Positions 1-10,483 of a DNA stretch of 64,000 nt are shown one piece after another. The first letter of the stretch is position 1; each line of letters begins with the position of its first letter. Source of the stretch: Trachythela sp. YZ-2020 (lineage: Eukaryota; Cnidaria; Anthozoa; Malacalcyonacea; Clavulariidae); assembly GCA_016169945.1 (NCBI GenBank), contig JADLSH010000382.1, forward strand, positions 2,790,001-2,854,000. The letters are read 5' to 3'. The translations under genes and the position numbers were made by a program. The notes under the pieces are model-generated. The model made no database searches, had not been told where the DNA came from, and saw only the letters and a list, made by a program, of their open reading frames with translations.

Positions 1-260
1 GGATGAGTTTCAAAAAAGTTTAAAACAGTGTTACAAAATCTTGAATTCTTAGGTGTAAAAACCTTCACAACTATTATAAAAATTCCTCTCAGGATGCTCC
101 CAGACCCCTAGGCCCCCCCCCCCCATAGCAATTTGCTTCCGATGGCACTGCATTTGCATATTTACAAGTGATGATAAAGCAAAAAATATGCTAAATAGTC
201 TAACACACAACGATGATGATGGAGAACTATTGTCTTGACAGAATTAATACTGGAAGTGTA

Positions 261-411
261 AAGGCTCTTTTCCACTCATTGCAAAACGAACTCGCAAACT
301 CGCTGCGAGTTCTTGCATGTAATTAAAATAAACTGTCGAGCATTGTGATTAGATGAAAGTACTCGCAGCGAGCTTGCGAGTTGGTTTTTGCGACGAGTGG
401 AAAAGAGCCTT
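261..411. repeat. foldback MITE, about 150 bp
   Basis: The ends are inverted copies of each other: AAGGCTCTTTTCCACTC at the left and its reverse complement at the right. The arms continue inward through CTCGCAAACTCGCTGCGAGT-like sequence. There is no coding capacity, so it is a non-autonomous DNA transposon. A lone end of the same family (GAGTGGAAAAGAGCCTTAAG) recurs at about 40005-40028, which shows a dispersed family. No clear target-site duplication was seen. Confidence 0.75.
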
Positions 412-849
412 AAGAAGCAACTTTTTACTTGCAAACTTCAACCGCTTGTCGCAAATTTGTAAATCTGTGTACGCGTTGTTGCCGAGAAAATAAATGCAAA
501 CCCAGAAAAGCATGCATGTCTGCGTTTGGGAATTACCAAGACAAAAAGGAGCTAACTAAAATCATATAGGCTAAAAATATTAAAATTAGGCATACCCATC
601 TTGCTGTTCGCGCTAGGATTGTACATTTGACTGTTGCATGTGACAACCTTAAAATAGCTGTATTCTGTTTAATGTTTAATAGATCATTTACACATCAAGT
701 AGCTACAATAAATAACTAAATAATATGGCAATAAAAATTTAGTTTGTCTCATTTGAAAGAACTTTTAAAATTATATGAAAATCTCCCTTACCGATTTTTC
801 GTATCTTTCTTAGTTCTTGACATATTTTGACAGAAATAATCAGAAATCA

Positions 850-1132
850 GCGAGCTGTCCGCCATCTTGGATTTTTGTGGATATGCATGTTACGTCACAA
901 GCAGGGTCACGCAAGTATTATACCAAGTATTATACTCATTATTAGCCCAAAATTATACTTCGGTCACTATTTCAAATAACAAATTGACTGACAACTTTTT
1001 AAACCTCTACTAATTGTTATTTGGTCACTTATGAGTAGTTTTATACGGCTAACCCTGCTAATTGTGACGTCACTAAACCACCGTTAAGGCGTTAATGAGA
1101 TCAAAAATTAATCCAAGATGGCACACAGCTCA
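850..1132. repeat. foldback MITE
   Basis: The left end (GAGCTGTCCGCCATCTTGGA) and right end (TCCAAGATGGCACACAGCTC) are inverted imperfect repeats. Both sides also carry a TGACGTCA/TTACGTCA-like block and AGCAGGGT inside the arms. There is no ORF. It looks like an old palindromic MITE. Confidence 0.6.
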
Positions 1133-2420
1133 TTGTTGCTGTAAATATGGCCGATCAATTTAATCGCATCTGTAATAGTTGTATTCTAATTTTAATTTTT
1201 TATTATTATTTTATGTTTCTCAACTGCCAGATGCATTTAAAAAGGAAGCTAGGCAGCTAGCTGTTTAAACTAGAAAATAGAGCTAAAACAAAGTAATTTT
1301 GGGAGGTACGCCAAAAAGATATTAGGTTTTGAACACACTTCATCGCAAATACGCGACATAGAGGAAAATCGCCTCTACAGGTGGCTCCCTACATTTCTGT
1401 AAAACTATGTGTACTTTTCAGTAACTTTAGCTTTCAATCAAATTTATATTAGACACACTTATGACAGGACCAAATGAACATTTCCACGAAGAGGTCTTGG
1501 GCTGTCCATTTATGGACAAACAGGAATAGTGTAAATGTTGCTATGGCAACTGTAGTGTCTTATCTTTTGCGCTTATATTTTCTAATTTCAGATTGAATCG
1601 GAAATATATTTTTTTTCCTAATGTAAATTTTTCTGAAATTGTTTTGGAAGATTTATGGTCCACAAAGGAATAATATATCAAAATTTGAAGGGTAGTTTAC
1701 AAATACGTTTTCGAGATATTTTGGAATTTCGATTACAGAGAAACCTATTTGTAGAGTTTTTGAAATTCGGATATGTTTTTCTTCTTGCCTCGTTTAACAA
1801 TTGTGCAAAGTTTTAAAAATTGTCACCAAAGGAAACACGAGAAAAACAGCTCGAAATTCCAGTTGAAGTTGCTGACGTCAAAAAAAATCGACTCGAACTG
1901 TCTGTATTGTAGTTTTTAATATGTCAAACACTACAGGAATAACATAAGTTTCAAACTTTCAATTGCTTTGAAGATTATTATATTACTTTGCCTTGAAGAG
2001 AATATAATTAAAATATATCGAACGTGCGGTGCCGGTGTGGGTGTGGGTGTCTGAGACCTTACAAAACAAACTCCTTCAAATAAATCAATGAAATAAAACT
2101 TGTCGTGTATTATCAATCGTATGAATTCACTTCAGTTTGAGGAGGTTGAGATAACGGCCTTTTGGTTTAGAAGATTTCTACTTCAGTACTGAGCCAATTT
2201 GCTGAGTACCAATTCTCGCCGCTTGAAATGCAGACGTTGAACACCACAATACGTAAAAATCTGTAGTTTACCGTTGTAAACAGAGCGAGGATGACGTCTA
2301 AAATTCCCGTGGGATTTTAATTATTCATTTCTATTCTAAAATACTATAAATTTCATTGTATTTATAGCCGTCGTCGTCACGTTGCCGTCTTAAAATCGTA
2401 AGGTCTCTATTATAGCAAAT

Positions 2421-2574
2421 ACGACGGTTGACTGTTGTGTAAAACTACCTGAAAAATACAATGAGAGACGTTTCAAGCGAAGGCCCTTCGTCTGGAAATT
2501 AGTACGAAGGGCCTTCGCTCGAAACGTCTCTCATTGTATTTTTCAGGTAGTTTTACACAACAGTCAACCGCCGT
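2421..2574. repeat. inverted pair of PLE-type terminal repeats with decayed hammerhead cores
   Basis: Two arms of about 70 bp (2421-2491 and 2504-2574) are inverted copies. Each contains GAAGGGCC, a stem-II-like block, then GAAACGTCTCTC, the order found in type-I hammerhead ribozymes of Penelope-like elements. The CUGANGA box is mutated in both: one arm reads CAGACGA and the other GTACGA. The arms are read as dead PLE terminal repeats arranged head to head. Confidence 0.55.
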
Positions 2575-2656
2575 AATTAAAATATAATTTCAGATTTTTT
2601 AAGTCAATGCAAGATGACGTCTGATGTATATAGATCGTGTTTCAAACTGTACTATA

Positions 2657-3739
2657 ACTGTAGGGAGTGGCTCCCTATATATCGTTTATTACATAAACGA
2701 TTTACCAAACTGTTTAGAAACGACATCGGCATCAATGTTCGCTGATGACACAAACATATCATGTCAAGGAAATTCATCAGTAGAAATTGAGAAAACAATG
2801 AACATAGAACTTGACAACATTCAAAACTGGCTAACTTCCAATAAACTTACACTTAACAAAAACAAAACAGAATGGTCATTGGATCCCGACAAAGGCTGAG
2901 AGAGATACCAGTTGACCCACTTGTGGCCATTGGGGATCACATGATAAATAGAGTGACAGATAAAAAGACTCTAGGGGTAACTTGTGACGAACAGCTAAGA
3001 TGGCAAGAACAAGTGGACAGTCAATGCAAGAAAATATCAAAATGTGTTGCGCTCTTAAGAAGAGCAAAACATTTTGTAACAGAGGACGCACTATTGACAA
3101 TGTACAATTCACTTGTTCTTCCACACTTTACCTACTGTTCCACTGTTTGGCATGACAGCAACGTTGCTAATATGAACAAATTATATAAACTTCAAAACTG
3201 AAGAGTCGCTCGCGTAATAACTGGGACAAACTACGAAACTAGATCATCTGAAATTTTTGAGCGCTTGAAATGGGAACCAATTGATACCACACGAGAACAT
3301 GTAATGACGTTCAAAGCACTACAAAAAGCAACGCCTAATTACATATCCGAATTATTCACCTTCCGCCACAATGATAGGTAAAAGCTAAGAAACAATGATC
3401 GCATGCTCCACTTAGATCAACCTAAAACTAACTTCATGAAACGTAGTTTTTCATATCGAGGAGCCGTGTCCTGGAATAGCCTACCCGATGAACTAATTAA
3501 TGAATACGAGAGCCTCTCCATAAACTCTTTTAAAAACTGTCTAAATAACCATTATAATCATAATTAAGTACGAAACACTATACTTATATATATATTTTAA
3601 TATTTGTAAATACCTAATTACCTTAATTAAGAATTTTTGTAAATAGTTAACATTTTATAATGTAAATCACACGGCACTTTGAAAACCAGGCAACTGAAAG
3701 GCCACCGTGTGTTTAAAGAAGTTTAAATAATAATAATAT
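2657..3739 (+). pseudogene. CR1/L2-like LINE fragment, reverse transcriptase C-terminal half
   Basis: The translation carries the end of the RT palm (YINDLPN, then MFADDTNI with the catalytic Asp pair) and the usual downstream region (KTLGVTCDEQLRW, LVLPHFTYCSTVW, FSYRGAVSWNSLPDEL). It is broken by a frameshift near 2870-2885 and by stops near 3199 and 3379. The 5' half, including the endonuclease, is missing. The 3' end runs into a short AAT repeat, as in other LINEs of this kind. The junk flanks 2609-2635 and 3747-3772 are inverted copies (GATGACGTCTGAT-like), so the LINE may lie inside an older palindromic element. Confidence 0.8.
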
Positions 3740-4723
3740 CTGCGCGATCTATATAGATCAGACGTCATCCTCGCGGCTCACGCGTGGAATCTTCGTGACT
3801 CGGTAAAATTTTGAATCCGCGGGAATAGCCTCCTCCGCAGGCAACTTGGTTGAAAACGGCAGAATTACGCAATAATTTCATAGCATGAGGGAGTAACAGT
3901 GGATAGTGAGGGATAATTGGAGCTGGTCTGAAATAAAATCGCGGAGAGTTGCCAGCCAAAAATCGCAAGTTGAGGACCGATCACTTCACTTGTGGACCTG
4001 TCACTTCACCTCGGGTACCCTAGGGAGCTTTTGTCACCATGATACGAGTGGAGAAATATAAAAATATACGAATGCGAGGAATGATCTACAATTTACGCGA
4101 TCAAAATCTGCTTTTAACTTCATATTCTAAGGATTAACTACGAACAAAATAATTCTCAGTATTACGAAGAAAGAGGGAGCGCTTATATAGGCGTTATTGC
4201 GTGTTTATACCTACTTGCGGAATCGAACACAATCAAGTTTTGGAATGTTTACAATTAGATTGACAAATTGTTGTCAATTTGATGTAACTAGTATTAACAG
4301 AATTCCTTGTGGTCTCTGGTCCAAATCAACGAACAGGATTAAGTGATATTTAATCTGTACAGTATGCTATATTATCTTTTTAATAGAGATAGAGAGACAC
4401 GAGTATGGTTTAAAATCTTGTGTAAAGGAGGGGAAGGATGTCAAATCTTCCTGTGTTTGAACTGTGGTTTTGATACGATTTTAAATGTCACTATGTGATG
4501 ATATCTCTGGAAGTTTGACCGCCAGTTATTTTAAGAAACAATGTAACAAAGACCAGGGACTCTGACAGGTTTTGGTAAAGTTCTGTACTGAAAAAGTGGA
4601 CAGATAATATAGAGCAAACTATCTTACTATCAGTATTAATATGTTTTGAGTGAGGGTCCATTTGCATTGGGTCACTATGACCTTCAATAGATTAAGCAGT
4701 AAACACTAGTTAATCATTAGAGC
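3740..4723. other. non-coding DNA
   Basis: I see no gene, RNA or clear repeat here beyond the inverted flank of the preceding LINE fragment (TCAGACGTCATCCTCG). Confidence 0.5.
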
Positions 4724-5168
4724 CAGGGGCGGACTGAGCGATCGGACGTGCACCGAGGCCCGGAGAACTTTTAGGGGCCCGGAATTACTGCAAGGACAGA
4801 TTTAGAATATATATTTCCTTTTGCTTAACAGGGCGTAGGAAGCAGGGGGCCCCAATATTTTATAAAAAGAATTGAAGCAAAATAGCATAGACTCGCAAAT
4901 CATATTGAAAGATGATTATTGAAAGGGCCTAACTAAAGAAGTAGAGAATGAAAATGCCATTTCCGACAATCTAGAGACTCCAAATTTAAAAAATATCCCC
5001 ATTCGGGTCATGGTGGCGCCTTGTGGGATTCGGCCTCCCTAAGTTTAACAAGCTTCCTACGTCCAACTTGCTGAAAATTCACCTTAAGCATAGCTATGAT
5101 TATTCACTAATACATGGGCCCAGATTTTATTCCTGACCGAGGCCCAAAAAGCTGCCAGTCCGCCCCTG
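4724..5168. mobile_element. non-autonomous hAT-like element (MITE), 445 bp
   Basis: The termini are inverted repeats: CAGGGGCGGACTG at the left and its complement at the right. They are flanked by 8-bp near-identical direct repeats, ATTAGAGC (4716-4723) and ATTATAGC (5169-5176), one mismatch. A CAGGG end with an 8-bp duplication is typical of hAT elements. There is no transposase ORF. Confidence 0.7.
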
Positions 5169-6404
5169 ATTATAGCGAAAATACAATTTGTAAACTGGAA
5201 TCATTAAGGTTGTTGCTAAAGAAGTTTCAGTTTTAATAAAGAGCTACTGCTAATACTACAATTTTGACATTTGTTAATTTATACCTTCACACAGTTGCCC
5301 AAATATTGCACATGATTATAGATTACTGTATTTCATTATATATCAATCGAATGCAAATAACTTTTGGTTGGATTATAGTGTTGCAGCCATGACTAAACTT
5401 AAATGTTTGGGTATGCCTTTTTTTAATCATTCTGGAAGAAATGGCATCTGTCGAAGTAATGGACCCAAGTACTTTCCAATTGAGCTGAGATTATGAAACG
5501 AGTAGCACTGAGGGGCTGGGGCTGTTTATATGAAACCAGTTAGACAGGTTGGACCGACTTCATAAAAATGTCCTTAATATTGAAACCATTTCACTTTTCA
5601 GCTCTTCCAGCCAATGTCTCACTTGAGTCAAACAAGGCAGCTGGTAGCTAGACTAAGAGTATTTCATGCCAATTAATCCAACACATTTTACAAGGATTCT
5701 CTGCCATGCAAAACATATCTACAGATATTACCATTTTCATTTCATTTCCCATTTAATTAAACTATTTTATTAACCCAGTCATTATACTTTAGGACAATTT
5801 TAATGCGAGTCAACTTGTAGCAAGTCTATATGGTTAACAATAGACATGGGAAGACAATGTGGTAAATCCATTTGCCCAACCACTTCCACTTGATAAGTAA
5901 AATCATCTGTTATTGGAAACAAAAACATATACAGGTGTAGCCAGTAAATTGAATTTTTGCATAATACAGTATAACCGTACCAGTTGTTAGCATGAAATTT
6001 AGTCGCAATTAACACCTTGGACAAAATATTGTTTCTCTTGACAACAGAATGGACAGGTTGTATTGTTTATTGAGAAGTGCATTGCAACGTTTATGTATAC
6101 AAATGAGAAGCCATAAGAAATTTAAGCTCTTACATCTATTATTATTAGATTTTAGCAATAAATATCATATCAAGAAGATAATTTAAATAGTATCACAAAC
6201 TTATTAATAAACATTTATTTACAAGTTTGTAGAAGTCATTTCTCTGATATAGCAAGTCTGGCAACTTAGACAACATCACATGATCACAACATGAATAATT
6301 GTACATTGATCAGCATTTGATTTCATATGAAGATTAAAGTGCAACAATATTTTGCAAATTAATTTACATGTACAATCTCATATTATATTAAACAAATTGA
6401 GGGT
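5169..6404. other. non-coding DNA
   Basis: AT-rich sequence without a supported gene or clear repeat. The 74-codon ORF on - near 5800-6024 resembles nothing and is treated as chance. Confidence 0.5.
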
Positions 6405-6437
6405 TGCTTCGCGTGTGCCTAAAAGATATAAACAAAA

Positions 6438-6473
6438 TCTCGACGTTTCGAGCTAAAGCCCTTCGTCAGGAGA
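6438..6473 (-). ncRNA. type-I hammerhead ribozyme motif in the PLE terminal repeat
   Basis: Read on -, the order is stem-I strand TCTC, the CTGACGA box, a stem-II hairpin (GGGC-TTTA-GCTC), GAAA, a minimal stem III (C-G plus A-U), then UC at the predicted cleavage site and GAGA, which pairs with the first strand. All invariant core positions (CUGANGA, GAAA, UH) are present. Such short-stem-III hammerheads are known in PLE terminal repeats and are thought to act as dimers. Cleavage is not shown. Confidence 0.75.
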
Positions 6474-6759
6474 AATTAGTAGACAGATAAACACATTACA
6501 TCAGCTTTTATAGCAACACTATAAAAGCTGTCACGTGAACAAAATATTAACCAAAGAAAATAAAGTAGTCATAACAATCATAACAAAATAGAATTAATAT
6601 GTAAAGATATAGATTGCGTGCAGGCCTCGGCCCGATTATAGGGTCGAAGGCCTGCGCACAGGCGTTACACTTATCAAAGCGCTATAAAGGTCGTACAGGG
6701 GAAGGGAAGAGGGGATATAGAGGAAAGTATATAAGAAGTATTTAAGAGAAAAGAATGAG

Positions 6760-8241
6760 CTAGATGAAGGAGAGGCGCTCATTGATACCATCAGGCTGAA
6801 TGGTGCCAAGTTTCAAAATGAGACGCTTTTCTTGCTTCCGACGGGTATCATTGCCACCAATAATGGGATGAATGGCGCATATTTTCATATCAGAAAAGGA
6901 GTGGTTGGCACTGTTGAAGTGCCTAGCAACCGGTTTGTTGTGCACATTGTTCTTGACATCACGCAAGTGCTCAGCAAACCTATCGCCTAAACGTCTTCCA
7001 GTCTCTCCGATGTAGAGCAAGCCACATTTGCTGCAAGAGATGCAGTAAACGAGGTTGGAGGGGATGCACGTGAAACTGTGCTTGATGACAAACTGAGATT
7101 TTGGAGCCGAAATACAGGTGGCGAGGTTTAAATGCTTACAAGTGTAGCACTTAGCACGACCACAGGAAACAGTGCCAGCTGGTAACACAGAGTCCTGCCG
7201 CAGTGAGCTGTGCACTAGGGTTTCCCGGATGTTTTTACTGTGTCGAAAAGAGACTAGTGGGGTCTCGGAGAAAATGGAAGACGTTGCAGGGTCATTTTTA
7301 AGTAGATTAAAATTCCGGCAAATGATGTCCCTTACTTTAAAATTGAAGGGATGAAAGGTTAAAACTAAAGGTACTTTTTGATTAGAAATTGCAATCGAAG
7401 GTTCTCTTAAGGTGTCTGAACGGGGTATAAGGGAGGCCTTGTTAAGGGCAGTATCTAAAAGGTGGGAAGGATAACCACGATTCACAAAAAAGCTTCTCAT
7501 TTCTGAACATTTGGCATCGAAGTCGTCGTCTTCACTGCAGAGGCGACGAAGACGTAAGAATTGAGAGTAAGGGATAACAGTTTTAGTGTGCTTAGGATGA
7601 CAGGATGAGAAGAGAAGATAGCTGTGGGAGTCAGTAGGCTTGTAAAAGACAGATGTGCTCAGCCTATTACCATTGATAGAAATGAGAATGTCTAGGAATG
7701 ATACACTGGTCTCACTGATCTCCCATGTGAACCGAAGTGCTGGATGGAAATCATTAACAAAGTTAATGAAGCAATTCAGATCAGCACGCGAGCATGATGC
7801 AGTGCCTAAGCAAACATCAATGAATCGGCGATAGAAGTCAGGTGAGGGACCAGTGTATTGTTAGAAGATTTGTTTTTCCACATAACCAACAAACAAATTG
7901 GCATAGTTGGGTCCCATTTTGGTACCCATGGCCACACCACTTACTTGTTGGGAGAGCACTAACTCTGCCAAGCGTACCAAGGTGGTGGTAGATGGATTCT
8001 GAATTACCCTTTGGTCTAAAAAGTATTTTAGTGCTTGAAGGCCGTCTTGATGCGGGATGACAGTGTAAAGTGATTTGAAATCCATCTTGAAAATGAATTT
8101 GTGTGGACCCTGAAAATTGATGTTATCAAGAATTTTCAGGGCATGCTTGGTGTCCTTGATATAAGAAGGCAAGTTCTTAACCATGCAAGGGCGCCATGAT
8201 GTGATCGAGGTAGCTAGAGAGGAGTTCAGTGGGGCAACCAC
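6760..8241 (-). pseudogene. PLE reverse transcriptase and GIY-YIG endonuclease ORF, broken
   Basis: In order on -: RT motif A (FKMDFKSLYTVIP), a GTKMGPNYANLFVGYVE block, a stop codon at about 7861, then YRRFIDVCLG at the catalytic position, FLDILISI, SHSYLLFSSCHP, QFLRLRRLCS. The C-terminal zinc-like CGRAKCYTCKHL and CISCSKC patterns follow, then GIY-YIG (LLYIGETGRRLGDRFAEHL), ending INERLSFI. PLEs of this group normally have an Asp pair at the RT catalytic site; here the second Asp is Val (FIDV). With the internal stop, this copy should be dead. It copied RNA and cut target DNA in the parent element. Confidence 0.85.
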
Positions 8242-8255
8242 AAGCTGACACGGTT

Positions 8256-10205
8256 GGTCTGCCCGGGTTGTCGGGTTTATTAATTATGTAGTATAATAAT
8301 ATGTTCATGGAGAATAAATTTGTTAGGTAATTCAAACAATTCAAAGTCAAATACAATTATTTTTGTTCATGAATTCAGAACTTGTCCATCAGTCATCAGA
8401 CAACCATGAAACATATTAATTTATATCGTTCTCCATCTTTGATACTTTTAAGGAAACTTCCACATCCATTTCTTTGAATATCTACGTTTAAACTCGTCTT
8501 CAAAACGCGTAAAAATCTGAATTATTTTGTCCCACTCTATAAAATCCGCCATATTTTCTTCTCCACCTACCCACCCACACGCAAATCGCGTTTTGTCATC
8601 GCCCAAAGCCGCCCAAGACCACGAGCGGACATGTCGATTTTTGGTAGGTAACTCACTGAAGTTTTGACTCCCAAGCTATTGCGCAATTTTTCCCAAGTAT
8701 TGCACAATTCTGTCGTTTACGAAAAGTTGCCTGCGGAGCAGGCTACCGCGGAAAGTTATTTTCGAGAATCTTTGAAATTCAAACAGTGCGTATGTTGTTA
8801 ACCAGTTTCTAAGCTTTCTTTTAGTATGTTTTTTACGTATTTACGTGCAGTATTATCTTTTATAATGTTCAAAATCTTCGACTTGTTGCGGATTAAAAAT
8901 TCTAAAATGATGTTTTACACTCTCCTCAAGGCAGTCTATCACAGTCAAAGTAACATAATTATTTAAAGTAATCAAAATTTTAAAAACTATTGCATACAAC
9001 TACAGTACAGACAGTTACGACTTACGAGTTGTCTTACGAAAATTTGGAATTGCCTGAATGTTTTGAAAAGTTTTCATACCGATTTCAACAATAAAAACAA
9101 ATTTAAGAGACGATGGATTAATTCAATGCGTGAATCACCAACAAACCAGACCAGGAAAAAGACCACCAACAAACAATCTTCGGTCCAATCCAACAAAGTA
9201 ATGAAAACAGAAATTTTGAGAATTTTGCCCACCATTTCGAAAAAACAACGATTCTCAACCGCCCTGGCTGTCATAAGAAAGAAAGATAGGAGTAGGCCGA
9301 CGAGCTGAAAGAACACGGACTTGGCGGTTAGCGATGTCGTGATGTCGTCGAAATGAAATTCTGTTTTTTGGGCAAGGCGTGGCTTTGGCTTTTTTTTTTT
9401 TAGTTTTAATTTCCTTTTTAGTAATTGGTGAACTTACAGAATTTTTTTATATAATGTTCCGCTTAGTATTCCAAATTTACTTGCAATTTTTTAAAATAAT
9501 TCACCGAAGGATGTTTAAGTATTGCCCCATTTAGATAGATAGATAGAGATAGATGTTTTTAATTGGTAAAACTTGCAGGCATAGGTTGAATTATACTTAC
9601 ATTACATAAGGTACAATCACTATAGCTATATTACACCAATTTTCTAAATTACTTAAAACTAGCCAAAGTTTGGTGAACAACAGATAAGAGGCTACTCTAA
9701 AAGACCATTAAGATGATCAGTTCTAATATTTAGTGTTCTTTATGCTAATATATTTACATTGGTTAAAATTTTAGTGAACTAGCAAATAAAAAAGCTATTT
9801 TTAAAACGGTCTGTTCGGAAGTTAACGTTAAACTTATGTTTGGTTCTAAGGTCTGTGACACACAAGTTTCGGGGTGGGAGAAATTTATGAAGTTTATGAT
9901 TTCCGTCCATCATAATATCTACGTACATACATTTATAGGATATGACTACTATCGTTCATACGCTGTTGTTGCCATAGCAGCGCGAGTGTGGTATATTTAG
10001 AACCCATAGGTTGGACACATAACAGTTATATTAATAGTTACTACCCAAAAAGCAACTATATATTTCACGAACATGAAGATATGTGTTGCAATAGGGAAAG
10101 CATATTTTCACCCCTTGTTTTAATATTAAGTGCAGGGAGCCATCGTAATAAGAATAAATGCATGTACGTGGTATAATCCTATTTTTCTTATACTTGACAC
10201 GATAG
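8256..10205. other. non-coding DNA upstream of Wnt exons
   Basis: No supported exon was found. There is a short GATA repeat at about 9532-9553. A first Wnt exon with a signal peptide should lie here or further left, but I could not identify it with confidence. Confidence 0.4.
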
Positions 10206-10483
10206 CTTGTTTATCATGAGTTATGGCTTGGTTCGTGGGGAACTAAACCGAAGTTTGAAAACCAGACCTTCATCTGATACTAAAGCATACTGCAGAGAAA
10301 TGAAATGGCTTAATAAATATCGAAGAAATCTGTGCTATCGTTTTCCTGAAATGATTGGAGTCATTGAAAAGGGTGTGAAACATGCGTTAGAAGAATGCAG
10401 AAGACAATTTAGTTCATACAGATGGAACTGCTCTCCCTTACATTGGGTGCAGGTATTAACTGAAGGAGCCATTCTCAGAAAAC
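10206..10483 (+). other. Wnt exon (first identified)
   Basis: The left boundary is a guess at the acceptor ending ACGATAG, with an in-frame stop just upstream; the first ATG in frame is 10216, but starting there would leave no signal peptide. The right boundary is AAAC followed by GTAAGT, a strong donor in phase 1. It encodes the RWNCS region. The reading frame runs on into the intron, but the Wnt match stops at the donor. Confidence 0.8.

Larger units (their letters stand above)
1..2420. other. non-coding DNA with two foldback MITEs
   Basis: No supported gene. Short ORFs here have no recognisable domain and no splice context. It holds two palindromic elements (listed separately), a C run near 113-124 and a short GTGTGG repeat near 2036-2050. 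The remainder is AT-rich sequence in which I see nothing. Confidence 0.6.
6405..8255 (-). mobile_element. Penelope-like element (PLE), 5'-truncated
   Basis: On - the segment runs from a truncated reverse transcriptase (8241 downward) through a GIY-YIG endonuclease domain to a terminal repeat region at about 6405-6540 that contains a hammerhead motif. RT followed by GIY-YIG in one ORF is diagnostic of PLEs. The 5' part (N-terminal RT motifs and any 5' terminal repeat) is absent; the break lies near 8255. Confidence 0.85.

Noticed and set aside
9063..9308. Basic 81-codon ORF before the Wnt gene
   Set aside because: No signal peptide, domain, or splice junction linking it to the Wnt exons.
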